A DNA stretch of 64,000 bases from Pseudomonas sp. S09G 359 (GTDB taxonomy: Bacteria; Pseudomonadota; Gammaproteobacteria; Pseudomonadales; Pseudomonadaceae). The notes beneath the pieces are model-generated. The model had not been told where the DNA came from. It did no database searches and saw nothing but the letters and a program-made list of their open reading frames with translations. The translations under genes were made by a program, and so were the position numbers. Below, piece after piece: positions 29,224-38,278 of this stretch. The DNA lies in NCBI RefSeq assembly GCF_002843605.1, contig NZ_CP025263.1, forward strand, positions 5,051,501-5,115,500, read 5' to 3'. Every line of letters begins with the position of its first letter. The stretch's first letter is position 1.

Positions 29224-30672
29224 GTGATCCAGTTTTTACTTAACCAGGAACTCCGTAGCGAGCACGCCCTGGACCCCAACCTGACTGTGCTCAACTATTT
29301 GCGCGAGCACCTGGGCAAATCCGGTACCAAGGAAGGCTGCGCCAGCGGCGACTGCGGCGCGTGCACCGTGGTGGTCGGCGAGCTGCACAGCGACGCACAA
29401 GGCGCGGAGCAGATTCGTTATCGCAGCCTCAATTCGTGCCTGACCTTTGTCTCGTCCCTGCACGGCAAGCAGTTGATCAGCGTCGAAGACCTCAAGCACC
29501 AGGGCCAACTGCACAGCGTGCAACAGGCCATGGTCGAGTGCCACGGCTCGCAATGCGGCTTTTGCACCCCAGGGTTTGTGATGTCGTTGTTCGCCCTGCA
29601 AAAGAACAGCGACGCCCCCGACAGTCAAAAAGCCCACGAAGCCCTGGCCGGCAACCTGTGCCGCTGCACCGGTTATCGCCCGATCCTCGCCGCCGCCGAG
29701 CAGGCTTGCTGCAACAAACCGCTGGACCAGTTCGACAGCCGCCAAGCCGAAACCATCGCGCGCCTCAAAGCCATCGCGCCGACGCAAACCGGTGAACTCA
29801 ACAGCGGCGACAAACGCTGCCTGGTACCGCTCACCGTCGCCGACCTGGCCGACCTCTACGACGCCTACCCGCAAGCCCGCCTGCTGGCCGGCGGCACTGA
29901 CCTGGCGCTGGAAGTCACGCAGTTCCACCGCACCCTGCCGGTGATGATCTACGTGGGCAACATTGAAGAAATGAAGCGCATCGAATCTTTCGACGACCGC
30001 CTGGAAATCGGCGCCGCCACCGCCCTCTCCGACTGCTACACCGCGCTGCACCACGAATACCCGGACTTCGGCGAGTTGCTGCACCGCTTCGCCTCCTTGC
30101 AGATCCGCAACCAGGGCACGCTGGGCGGCAATATCGGCAACGCCTCGCCGATTGGCGATTCGCCGCCGCTGCTGATCGCCCTTGGCGCGCAGATCGTGCT
30201 GTGCAAGGGCACTACCCGCCGCACCCTGGCGCTGGAAGACTACTTTATCGACTACCGCGTCACCGCGCGGCAGGACAGCGAATTCATCGAGAAAATCATC
30301 GTCCCCAAGGGCCATGCGCTGTTCCGTGCCTATAAGGTCTCCAAGCGCCTGGACGATGACATTTCTGCCGTCTGCGCCGCCTTCAACCTGAAGATTGAAA
30401 ACGGAGTGATCAACGCAGCCCGCGTCGCGTTCGGTGGCATGGCCGCCACACCAAAACGCGCCAAAAGCTGCGAAGCCGTGTTGGTCGGCGCCACCTGGAA
30501 TGCCGCCACCGTGGAAAAAGCCTGCGCGGCCCTGGCCGAGGATTTCACCCCGCTGTCGGACTTCCGCGCCAGCAAGGAATACCGCCTGCTCAGCGCGCAA
30601 AACCTGCTGCGTAAATACTTTATCGAGCTGCAAACGCCACACATCGAGACTCGGGTGACCGCTTATGTCTAA
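29224..30672 (+). CDS. xdhA: Xanthine dehydrogenase small subunit (2Fe-2S and FAD)
   Basis: A 482-residue subunit of the molybdenum enzyme that oxidises hypoxanthine and xanthine to urate. The first 2Fe-2S cluster uses C39, C44, C47 and C72; the second uses C111, C114, C146 and C148. The C-terminal half is the FAD-binding CO-dehydrogenase-type domain, with LLAGGTDLALEVTQ and TLGGNIGNASPIGDSPP. It overlaps xdhB by 8 bases. ATG is not used: the gene starts with GTG at 29224. Confidence 0.96.
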   Translation: MIQFLLNQELRSEHALDPNLTVLNYLREHLGKSGTKEGCASGDCGACTVVVGELHSDAQGAEQIRYRSLNSCLTFVSSLHGKQLISVEDLKHQGQLHSVQQAMVECHGSQCGFCTPGFVMSLFALQKNSDAPDSQKAHEALAGNLCRCTGYRPILAAAEQACCNKPLDQFDSRQAETIARLKAIAPTQTGELNSGDKRCLVPLTVADLADLYDAYPQARLLAGGTDLALEVTQFHRTLPVMIYVGNIEEMKRIESFDDRLEIGAATALSDCYTALHHEYPDFGELLHRFASLQIRNQGTLGGNIGNASPIGDSPPLLIALGAQIVLCKGTTRRTLALEDYFIDYRVTARQDSEFIEKIIVPKGHALFRAYKVSKRLDDDISAVCAAFNLKIENGVINAARVAFGGMAATPKRAKSCEAVLVGATWNAATVEKACAALAEDFTPLSDFRASKEYRLLSAQNLLRKYFIELQTPHIETRVTAYV

Positions 30673-33064
30673 CCATCACGCCGTCGTTAAAACCCAGGCC
30701 GAACTCGCCGAATTGTTTGCCCAGGACCTGACCTCCGGGGTCGGCCGCAGCGTCAAGCATGACAGCGCCGCCAAGCACGTCTCCGGTGAGGCGCAGTACA
30801 TCGATGACCGCCTGGAATTCCCCAACCAATTGCACCTGTATGCGCGCATGTCCGACCGCGCCCACGCCCGCATCATCAGCATCGACACCGCGCCCTGCTA
30901 CGCCTTCGAAGGCGTGCGCATCGCCATCACCCACGAGGATGTGCCGGGCCTGAAAGACATCGGCCCGTTGATGCCCGGCGACCCGTTGCTGGCCATCGAC
31001 ACTGTGCAGTTCGTTGGCCAAGTGGTCCTGGCCGTGGCCGCCCGCGACCTGGAAACCGCGCGCAAGGCCGCCATGGCCGCCGTGATCGAATACGAAGACC
31101 TGGAGCCGGTGCTGGACGTGGTCGAGGCGTTTCGCAAAAAACACTTCGTGCTGGACAGCCACACCCATCAGCGCGGTGATTCGGTGGGCGCATTGGCGAC
31201 GGCGAAAAACCGCATCCAGGGCACCCTGCATATCGGCGGCCAGGAACACTTTTACCTGGAAACCCAGATTTCCTCGGTAATGCCCACCGAAGACGGCGGC
31301 ATGATCGTCTACTGCTCCACGCAAAACCCCACCGAAGTGCAGAAACTGGTGGCCGAAGTGCTCGACGTGTCGATGAACAAAATCGTCGTCGACATGCGCC
31401 GCATGGGCGGTGGTTTCGGCGGCAAGGAAACCCAGGCCGCCAGCCCCGCGTGCCTGTGTGCAGTGGTGGCGCGCCTGACCGGGCAGCCGACCAAGATGCG
31501 CCTGCCGCGCGTCGAAGACATGCTGATGACCGGCAAGCGCCACCCCTTCTATATCGAATACGACGTGGGCTTCGACGACAGCGGCCGCCTGCACGGGATC
31601 AACCTGGACCTGGCGGGTAACTGCGGCTGCTCGCCGGACCTGTCCAACTCGATTGTCGACCGCGCGATGTTCCACTCCGATAACTCGTATTACCTGGGCG
31701 ACGCCACGGTCAACGGCCATCGCTGCAAGACCAACACCGCGTCCAACACCGCCTATCGCGGCTTCGGTGGCCCGCAAGGCATGGTCGCCATCGAGGAAGT
31801 CATGGACGCCATCGCCCGTCACTTGGCGCTGGACCCATTGGCCGTGCGCAAGGCCAACTACTACGGCAAGACCGAGCGTAACGTCACCCACTACTACCAG
31901 ACCGTCGAGCACAACATGCTCGACGAGATGACCGCCGAGCTTGAGGCCAGCAGCCAATACGCCGAACGCCGCGAAGCGATCCGCCTGTACAACGCCCACA
32001 GCCCGATCCTGAAAAAAGGCCTGGCGCTGACCCCGGTGAAATTCGGCATTTCGTTCACCGCCAGCTTCTTGAACCAAGCGGGCGCGCTGATCCATATCTA
32101 CACCGACGGCAGTATCCACCTGAACCACGGCGGCACCGAGATGGGCCAGGGTTTGAACACCAAGGTCGCGCAGGTGGTGGCCGAGGTGTTCCAGGTCGAC
32201 ATCGACCGTGTGCAAATCACCGCCACCAACACCGACAAGGTGCCCAACACCTCGCCGACTGCCGCCTCCAGCGGTGCCGACCTGAACGGCAAGGCCGCGC
32301 AGAACGCCGCCGAAACCATCAAGCAGCGCCTGGTGGAGTTCGCTGCGCGCAAATACGACGTGAGCGAAGCGGACGTGGAATTCCACAACGGCCATGTGCG
32401 CGTGCGTGACCAGATCCTGACCTTCGAAGCCTTGATCCAGCAGGCGTATTTCGCCCAGGTGTCGCTGTCGAGCACCGGCTTTTACAAGACCCCGAAAATC
32501 TTCTACGACCGCAGCCAGTCGCGCGGGCGGCCGTTCTATTACTTCGCCTTCGGCGCGGCCTGCTGCGAAGTGATCGTCGACACCCTGACCGGCGAATACA
32601 AGATGCTGCGTACCGACATCCTCCACGACGTGGGCGCCTCGCTGAACCCGGCCATCGACATCGGCCAGGTCGAAGGCGGCTTTATCCAGGGCATGGGCTG
32701 GCTGACCATGGAAGAGCTGGTGTGGAATAACAAGGGCAAGCTGATGACCAACGGCCCGGCCAGCTACAAGATCCCGGCCGTGGCGGACATGCCCCTGGAT
32801 TTGCGCGTGAAGCTGGTGGAAAACCGCAAGAACCCGGAAGACACGGTGTTCCACTCCAAGGCCGTGGGTGAGCCGCCGTTCATGCTCGGGATTGCCTCGT
32901 GGTGTGCGATCAAGGATGCGGTGGCGAGTTTGGGTGACTACCGCCATCAGCCCAAAATTGATGCGCCGGCAACGCCGGAGCGGGTGTTGTGGGGGTGTGA
33001 GCAGATGCGGCAGTTGACCGCTGCTGTGGCTGTGGAGACCGAAACTGAGTTGGCTTCGCTTTAG
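30665..33064 (+). CDS. xdhB: Xanthine dehydrogenase large subunit (molybdopterin binding)
   Basis: A 799-residue catalytic subunit with molybdenum-pterin binding motifs, including GGGFGGKETQA (about residues 248-258), AYRGFGGPQGM, GTEMGQGLNTKVAQV and the catalytic Glu in AVGEPPFMLG near the C-terminus. Pairs with XdhA and needs XdhC for cofactor maturation. The start overlaps xdhA by 8 bases. A REP pair lies between its stop and xdhC. Confidence 0.96.
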   Translation: MSNHHAVVKTQAELAELFAQDLTSGVGRSVKHDSAAKHVSGEAQYIDDRLEFPNQLHLYARMSDRAHARIISIDTAPCYAFEGVRIAITHEDVPGLKDIGPLMPGDPLLAIDTVQFVGQVVLAVAARDLETARKAAMAAVIEYEDLEPVLDVVEAFRKKHFVLDSHTHQRGDSVGALATAKNRIQGTLHIGGQEHFYLETQISSVMPTEDGGMIVYCSTQNPTEVQKLVAEVLDVSMNKIVVDMRRMGGGFGGKETQAASPACLCAVVARLTGQPTKMRLPRVEDMLMTGKRHPFYIEYDVGFDDSGRLHGINLDLAGNCGCSPDLSNSIVDRAMFHSDNSYYLGDATVNGHRCKTNTASNTAYRGFGGPQGMVAIEEVMDAIARHLALDPLAVRKANYYGKTERNVTHYYQTVEHNMLDEMTAELEASSQYAERREAIRLYNAHSPILKKGLALTPVKFGISFTASFLNQAGALIHIYTDGSIHLNHGGTEMGQGLNTKVAQVVAEVFQVDIDRVQITATNTDKVPNTSPTAASSGADLNGKAAQNAAETIKQRLVEFAARKYDVSEADVEFHNGHVRVRDQILTFEALIQQAYFAQVSLSSTGFYKTPKIFYDRSQSRGRPFYYFAFGAACCEVIVDTLTGEYKMLRTDILHDVGASLNPAIDIGQVEGGFIQGMGWLTMEELVWNNKGKLMTNGPASYKIPAVADMPLDLRVKLVENRKNPEDTVFHSKAVGEPPFMLGIASWCAIKDAVASLGDYRHQPKIDAPATPERVLWGCEQMRQLTAAVAVETETELASL

Positions 33065-33078
33065 ACCGAGGCGCTGCC

Positions 33079-33151
33079 ATCGGGGGCAAGCCCCACTCCC
33101 ACATTTTTATCTGTGAATACCTTCAAATGTGGGAGGGGGCTTGCCCCCGAT
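33079..33151. repeat. REP pair between xdhB and xdhC
   Basis: Inverted arms GGGGGCAAGCCCC (33082-33094) and GGGGGCTTGCCCCC (33136-33149), spaced by an AT-rich stretch that also pairs partly. The hairpin is inside an apparent operon and could reduce or stabilise the upstream message. Confidence 0.88.
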
Positions 33152-33182
33152 GACGGCCTCACAGACACCACAAGAGGTGACT

Positions 33183-34022
33183 ATGAACAACTGGATCAGC
33201 GCCCTCGCCGACCTGCAGAACCGGGGTGAACCCTGCGTACTGGTAACCATCATCGAAGAACTCGGCTCCACGCCGCGCAATGCCGGCTCGAAGATGGTGA
33301 TCAGCGCCGCGCAGACCTTCGACACCATCGGTGGCGGGCACTTGGAATACAAGGCGATGCAGATCGCCCGGGACATGCTCGTACGCGGCCAGCAGAACAC
33401 CCACCTGGAGCGCTTCAGCCTGGGCGCGAGCCTGGGCCAGTGCTGCGGCGGCGTGACCGTGCTGCTGTTCGAGCCCATGGGCCAAGTGCAGGCGCAGATT
33501 GCGGTGTTTGGCGCCGGCCATGTCGGCCGCGCGCTGGTGCCGCTGCTGGCGAGCCTGCCGTGCCGGGTGCGCTGGATCGATTCCCGTGACCAGGAGTTTC
33601 CAGAACACATCCCCCAGGGCGTGCGTAAAATCGTCAGCGAAGAGCCGGTGGATGAAATTGCCGACCTGCCCGTGGGCAGTTACTGCATCGTCATGACCCA
33701 CAATCACGCGCTGGACCTGGAACTGACCGCCGCCCTGCTCAAGCGCAATGACTTTGCCTACTTCGGCCTGATCGGTTCGAAGACCAAACGCGTGAAGTTC
33801 GAACACCGCCTGCGCGATCGCGGCTTCGACACCGCGCAGCTACAACGCATGCGTTGCCCCATGGGCCTCACCGAGGTGAAGGGCAAACTGCCGGTGGAGA
33901 TCGCCATCTCCATCGCCGGCGAAATCATCGCCACCTATAACGCGAATTTCGGCCAGCACACTGCCAGCGCCGAACCCATTGCCAAACTGCTGCCGGCCTC
34001 GCGTCGCAGCCAAGCTATCTAA
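33183..34022 (+). CDS. xdhC: Xanthine dehydrogenase accessory protein XdhC
   Basis: A 279-residue protein that inserts the sulfurated molybdenum cofactor into XdhB. It has the N-terminal XdhC/CoxI domain (NNWISALADLQNRGEPCVLVTI, GSTPRNAGSKMVI and GQCCGGVTVLLFE) and a C-terminal Rossmann domain with IAVFGAGHVGRAL. ATG 33183 follows a good AGAGGTG site; an earlier in-frame start is inside the REP. guaD starts 12 bases after its stop. Confidence 0.95.
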   Translation: MNNWISALADLQNRGEPCVLVTIIEELGSTPRNAGSKMVISAAQTFDTIGGGHLEYKAMQIARDMLVRGQQNTHLERFSLGASLGQCCGGVTVLLFEPMGQVQAQIAVFGAGHVGRALVPLLASLPCRVRWIDSRDQEFPEHIPQGVRKIVSEEPVDEIADLPVGSYCIVMTHNHALDLELTAALLKRNDFAYFGLIGSKTKRVKFEHRLRDRGFDTAQLQRMRCPMGLTEVKGKLPVEIAISIAGEIIATYNANFGQHTASAEPIAKLLPASRRSQAI

Positions 34023-34034
34023 GTTGAGAACCCC

Positions 34035-35339
34035 ATGCCTTTGACTCGCAAAGCCTACCGTGCCGCCATCCTGCACAGCATCGCCGACCCTGCTGAAGTC
34101 GGGATCGAAGCCTCTTATGAGTATTTCGAAGACGGCCTGCTGGTGATCGATAACGGCCAGATCAGTGCCGTCGGTCATGCCGGCGACCTGCTGCCGACAC
34201 TGCCCGCCGATATCGAAGTGACCCATTACCAGGACGCGCTGATCACCCCGGGCCTGATCGACACCCACATCCACCTGCCGCAAACCGGCATGGTCGGCGC
34301 CTATGGCGAACAGTTGCTGGATTGGCTCAACACCTACACTTTCCCGTGTGAAAGCCAGTTCGCCGACAAGGCCCACGCCGACGAAGTCGCGGATATTTTC
34401 ATCAAGGAACTGTTGCGCAACGGCACCACCACCGCGCTGGTGTTCGGCAGCGTGCACCCGCAATCGGTGAACTCATTCTTCGAAGCGGCCGAGAAACTCG
34501 ACCTGCGCATGATCGCCGGCAAGGTGATGATGGACCGCAACGCGCCGGACTATCTCACCGACACCGCCGAAACCGGTTACCAGGAAAGCAAGGCACTGAT
34601 CGAACGCTGGCACGGCAAAGGCCGCCTGCACTATGCGGTCACGCCACGTTTCGCCCCCACCAGCACGCCGGAGCAACTGGCGCTGGCCGGGCAACTGCTG
34701 GGTGAATACCCGGACCTGTACATGCAGACGCACATCAGTGAGAACAAGCAGGAAGTCGAGTGGGTGAAAGAGCTGTTCCCGGAGCGCAACGGCTATCTGG
34801 ACGTGTACGACCACTACAAATTGCTCGGCGAGCGCTCGGTGTTTGCCCACGGCGTGCACCTGTGCGACGACGAGTGCGCGCGCTTGGCAGAAACCGGCTC
34901 GGCTGTAGCGTTCTGCCCGACCTCGAACTTCTTCCTCGGCAGCGGCTTGTTCAACCTGCCGATGGCCGAGAAGCACAAATTGAATGTGGGCCTGGGCACC
35001 GACGTGGGCGGCGGCACCAGCTTCTCGCTGCTGCAGACCCTGAACGAAGCCTACAAGGTCATGCAGTTGCAGGGCGCGCGGTTGAGCCCGTTCAAATCGC
35101 TGTACCTGGCCACCCTGGGCGGCGCGCGGGCACTGCGCCTGGAAGACAAGATCGGTACGTTGCAACCGGGCACCGATGCCGACTTCTTGGTGCTGGACTA
35201 CAACGCCACGCCGCTGCTGAGCTATCGCTTGAAGCAAGCCAATAACATTGCCGAGACGTTGTTCGTGTTGATGACGCTGGGGGATGATCGGACGATTCTG
35301 CAAACCTACGCGGCCGGGCAACTGGTGCACCAACGCTAA
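34035..35339 (+). CDS. guaD: Guanine deaminase
   Basis: A 434-residue amidohydrolase converting guanine to xanthine, the substrate of the dehydrogenase encoded just upstream. Zinc ligands are recognised in DTHIHLPQTG (H78, H80), the histidine of YMQTHISENKQEVEW, VFAHGVHL and the Asp of GLGTDVGGGTSFS. Length is normal. It ends the purine operon and is followed by a REP pair. Confidence 0.96.
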   Translation: MPLTRKAYRAAILHSIADPAEVGIEASYEYFEDGLLVIDNGQISAVGHAGDLLPTLPADIEVTHYQDALITPGLIDTHIHLPQTGMVGAYGEQLLDWLNTYTFPCESQFADKAHADEVADIFIKELLRNGTTTALVFGSVHPQSVNSFFEAAEKLDLRMIAGKVMMDRNAPDYLTDTAETGYQESKALIERWHGKGRLHYAVTPRFAPTSTPEQLALAGQLLGEYPDLYMQTHISENKQEVEWVKELFPERNGYLDVYDHYKLLGERSVFAHGVHLCDDECARLAETGSAVAFCPTSNFFLGSGLFNLPMAEKHKLNVGLGTDVGGGTSFSLLQTLNEAYKVMQLQGARLSPFKSLYLATLGGARALRLEDKIGTLQPGTDADFLVLDYNATPLLSYRLKQANNIAETLFVLMTLGDDRTILQTYAAGQLVHQR

Positions 35340-35359
35340 TCTCAGCCACAACACAAAAC

Positions 35360-35454
35360 AAATGTGGGAGGGGGCTTGCCCCCGATTGCAGTGTGTCAGC
35401 TACACATAAGCTGACTGATCCACTGCCATCGGGGGCAAGCCCCCTCCCACATTT
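35360..35454. repeat. REP pair between guaD and the convergent GntR gene
   Basis: Inverted arms AAATGTGGGAGGGGGCTTGC and GCAAGCCCCCTCCCACATTT around a 50-base spacer whose inner parts also pair (GTCAGCT with AGCTGAC). No T-tract is present, yet it sits between convergent genes where a terminator is expected. Confidence 0.88.
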
Positions 35455-35478
35455 TTAATCCCATGTGAACCTGGGAAA

Positions 35479-36243
35479 TTACAACTTTACTGAGGAACGC
35501 CCAGGCTTCTTCGTCTGCAACAAATGCGAAAACACCGCATGCAGATCATCCGACGCGCCTTCCTCATCGAGGTTGAGCTTGCTGTCAATGTGATCCATGT
35601 GATGCATCATCAAATCCACCGCCAACACCGCGTCCCGCGCTTCGATCGCGTCGATCAGCTGGGTGTGCTCATCGTAGGAACAGTGCGAGCGGTTGCCGCT
35701 TTCGTACTGGGCGATGATCAACGAGGTCTGGGACACCAGGCTGCGCTGGAAGCTGATCAGCGGCGCGTTCTTCGCCGCTTCGGCCAGCTTGAGGTGGAAT
35801 TCGCCGGAGAGGCGGATGCCCGCACCGCGATCGCCACGGGAGAAGCTGTCACGCTCGTCGTTGACCATCTGGCGCAGCTCAGCCAACTGGTCGGCCGTGG
35901 CATGCTGCACGGCCAACTCGGTGATTGCTCGCTCTACCAGGCGCCGCGCCATAAACACCTGACGGGCCTCCTCGACACTCGGGCTGGCAACCACTGCTCC
36001 GCGATTGGGCCGCAGCAGCACCACGCCTTCATGGGCCAGGCGCGACAGCGCGCGGCGAATGATGGTGCGGCTCACGCCGAAGATTTCGCCCAGTGCCTCT
36101 TCACTCAACTTGGTTCCGGGCGCCAGGCGTTGCTCAAGGATGGCCTCGAAGATATGCGCGTAGACGATATCGTCCTGGGTTCCGCTGCGACCGGCCTTGC
36201 CGGCACGCGGTTGTTTCTTGAGAGGTTGCAACTGTTCGTTCAT
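35479..36243 (-). CDS. GntR-family regulator (FCD type), divergent from a BenE-type permease
   Basis: A 254-residue regulator with a basic N-terminal tail, a winged helix (FGVSRTIIRRALSRLAHEGVVLLRPNRGAVV) and an FCD domain with the metal-site-like HLKLAEAA and histidine-rich LMMHHMDHIDSKL. ATG 36243 is preferred to GTG 36249 by its GAG spacing. Encoded next to guaD and divergent from the permease with a 226-base spacer holding TTGT-N2-ACAA at 36332. Regulation of purine uptake or catabolism is a reasonable inference. Confidence 0.9.
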   Translation of the reverse strand: MNEQLQPLKKQPRAGKAGRSGTQDDIVYAHIFEAILEQRLAPGTKLSEEALGEIFGVSRTIIRRALSRLAHEGVVLLRPNRGAVVASPSVEEARQVFMARRLVERAITELAVQHATADQLAELRQMVNDERDSFSRGDRGAGIRLSGEFHLKLAEAAKNAPLISFQRSLVSQTSLIIAQYESGNRSHCSYDEHTQLIDAIEARDAVLAVDLMMHHMDHIDSKLNLDEEGASDDLHAVFSHLLQTKKPGRSSVKL

Positions 36244-36469
36244 GGGCACTCGGGTTTGGAGAACGGCGGCGAATTAACGGTAATACGGCAAGCGCGTGTC
36301 GCTGGCAAGTATCACCTAAAAACAGGGCACATTGTACACAACCGAGTGCGCCAACACACTGTACGGCTGTTTGCGCCTGCGGCTGTATTGCAATGAGTCG
36401 TTACGTTTGAGTTTAGGCTTGAATCCGTGCCGAAAACGGCAAACTCCCAGGTAAAAGGAACACCTTTCC

Positions 36470-37660
36470 ATGCACGACGCCACCCAAGCGCCTTTGCGCC
36501 CGCTGGCCGACACCTCTGCGTCGGCCGTGGTCGCCGGCTTCATCGCCATGATGACCGGCTATACCAGCTCCCTGGTGCTGATGTTTCAGGCCGGGCAAGC
36601 CGCCGGTTTGACCACGGCGCAGATTTCTTCGTGGATCTGGGCGATCTCCATCGGCATGGCGGTGTGCAGCATCGGCCTGTCGCTGCGTTATCGCACGCCG
36701 ATCACCATTGCCTGGTCCACACCCGGCGCGGCGCTGCTGATTACCAGCCTGGGCGGCGTCAGCTATGGTGAAGCGATCGGCGCCTATATCACCTGCGCCG
36801 TGCTGGTCACGCTTTGCGGGTTGACCGGCAGCTTTGAAAAACTGGTCAAGCGCATCCCGGCATCGCTGGCGGCGGCTTTGCTGGCAGGGATTCTGTTCAA
36901 GATCGGCAGCGAAATCTTCGTCGCTGCGCAGCATCGTACCGGCCTGGTGCTGGGGATGTTCTTCACCTACCTGATCATCAAGCGCCTGTCGCCACGCTAT
37001 GCGGTGTTGGCTGCGCTGCTGATCGGCACTGCGCTGTCGGGGCTCATGGGGTTGCTGGATTTCAGCGGCTTTCACCTGGAAGTGGCCACGCCGGTATGGA
37101 CCACACCGCACTTCTCCTTGGCGGCGACCATCAGTATCGGCATCCCATTGTTCGTGGTGGCGATGACCTCGCAGAACATGCCCGGCGTCGCCGTATTACG
37201 CGCCGACGGTTACACCGTGCCGGCCTCGCCGCTGATCACCACCACCGGCCTGGCCTCGCTGGTGCTGGCGCCATTCGGCTCCCACGGCATCAACCTGGCG
37301 GCGATCAGCGCCGCGATCTGCACCGGGCCCCATGCCCACGAAGACCGTAACAAGCGCTATACCGCAGCTGTGTGGTGTGGGGTGTTCTACGGGATTGCCG
37401 GGGTGTTCGGCGCCACCTTGGCGGCGTTGTTCGCAGCCCTGCCCAAGGAACTGGTGCTGTCGATTGCGGCATTGGCGTTGTTTGGCTCGATCATCAATGG
37501 CTTGACCATCGCGATGAATGAGCCGAAGGAGCGCGAAGCGGCGCTGATCACCTTTATGGTCACCGCGTCTGGCTTGACGCTGTTTTCCATCGGGTCGGCG
37601 TTCTGGGGGATTGTGGCGGGGGTGTTGACGCTGCTGATTCTGAACTGGCGCAGGGCATAA
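36470..37660 (+). CDS. BenE family (benzoate/H+ symporter-type) transporter
   Basis: A 396-residue inner-membrane protein with about 12 hydrophobic segments and the family signatures TGYTSSLVLMFQAG near the start, SQNMPGVAVLRADGY and GPHAHEDRNKRY. BenE proteins import benzoate, but close relatives such as YdcO have no known substrate. Its position beside guaD and a GntR regulator leaves a purine or related aromatic as an option. It ends at a strong terminator. Confidence 0.88.
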   Translation: MHDATQAPLRPLADTSASAVVAGFIAMMTGYTSSLVLMFQAGQAAGLTTAQISSWIWAISIGMAVCSIGLSLRYRTPITIAWSTPGAALLITSLGGVSYGEAIGAYITCAVLVTLCGLTGSFEKLVKRIPASLAAALLAGILFKIGSEIFVAAQHRTGLVLGMFFTYLIIKRLSPRYAVLAALLIGTALSGLMGLLDFSGFHLEVATPVWTTPHFSLAATISIGIPLFVVAMTSQNMPGVAVLRADGYTVPASPLITTTGLASLVLAPFGSHGINLAAISAAICTGPHAHEDRNKRYTAAVWCGVFYGIAGVFGATLAALFAALPKELVLSIAALALFGSIINGLTIAMNEPKEREAALITFMVTASGLTLFSIGSAFWGIVAGVLTLLILNWRRA

Positions 37661-37692
37661 AAAAACGGCGACCCGAGGGTCGCCGTTTTTTT
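37661..37692. terminator. Bidirectional intrinsic terminator
   Basis: AAAAACGGCGACCC then GAG then GGTCGCCGTTTTT: an 11-14 base perfect stem with A- and T-tracts, between the convergent permease and yggL genes. It can serve both directions. Confidence 0.93.
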
Positions 37693-37697
37693 TAGTA

Positions 37698-38042
37698 TCA
37701 CTTAGCCGCGTTGATCGGCTTTTCCGGATACCACACGTCCAGCAACGGGCTGACTTCAGCCTTGGTCAGCTCGGAACGGGTTTTCAGCCAGGCTTCAACG
37801 GCAGCGCGCTGCTCTTCGGAGACCGAGCCACGCTTCTGCAGGCAAACCAGACCGTAGTCATCGCCGCCAACATAGCCCAGACCGTTGGCTTCCATGGCTT
37901 CTTTGATGAATGCTTCGAGGAAAGCGTCGATAGCTTCTTCACTCAGGCCTTCGTTGAAGTCCAGGTTCAGTTCGAAACCCAGCTCTTGAAATTCATCAAC
38001 GCACAGTTTTTTGCGCAGACGCTGGGAACGGTTAGTCGCCAT
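37698..38042 (-). CDS. yggL: YggL family 50S ribosome-binding protein (DUF469)
   Basis: A 114-residue protein beginning MATNRSQRLRKKLCVDEFQELGF, a clear YggL start, followed by the FLEAFIKEAMEANGLGYVGG core. YggL binds the 50S subunit in E. coli. ATG 38042 has GAGG nine bases upstream; a start 15 bases further upstream lacks this. Single gene ending at the shared terminator. Confidence 0.9.
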   Translation of the reverse strand: MATNRSQRLRKKLCVDEFQELGFELNLDFNEGLSEEAIDAFLEAFIKEAMEANGLGYVGGDDYGLVCLQKRGSVSEEQRAAVEAWLKTRSELTKAEVSPLLDVWYPEKPINAAK

Positions 38043-38278
38043 TGGAACAATCCTCATAAGTAATAACGGGCGGCACTTTAGCAGTTTAAGGCGGCAATTG
38101 CCCGACTCTCTGGGACGGGCGGCATAATGCCTGCAAAAAAACCCCGATTAGCAGCTATCGTTCAGCTACAAGTGGAACCACCTTGGGGCATAATGCCGAC
38201 ACTTTCATGACCAATGAGGGATTTTCTTACATACCCCTCGCCTTTTTCACCCTTCTCAGCAGTAGGGTTTTACTCTTT

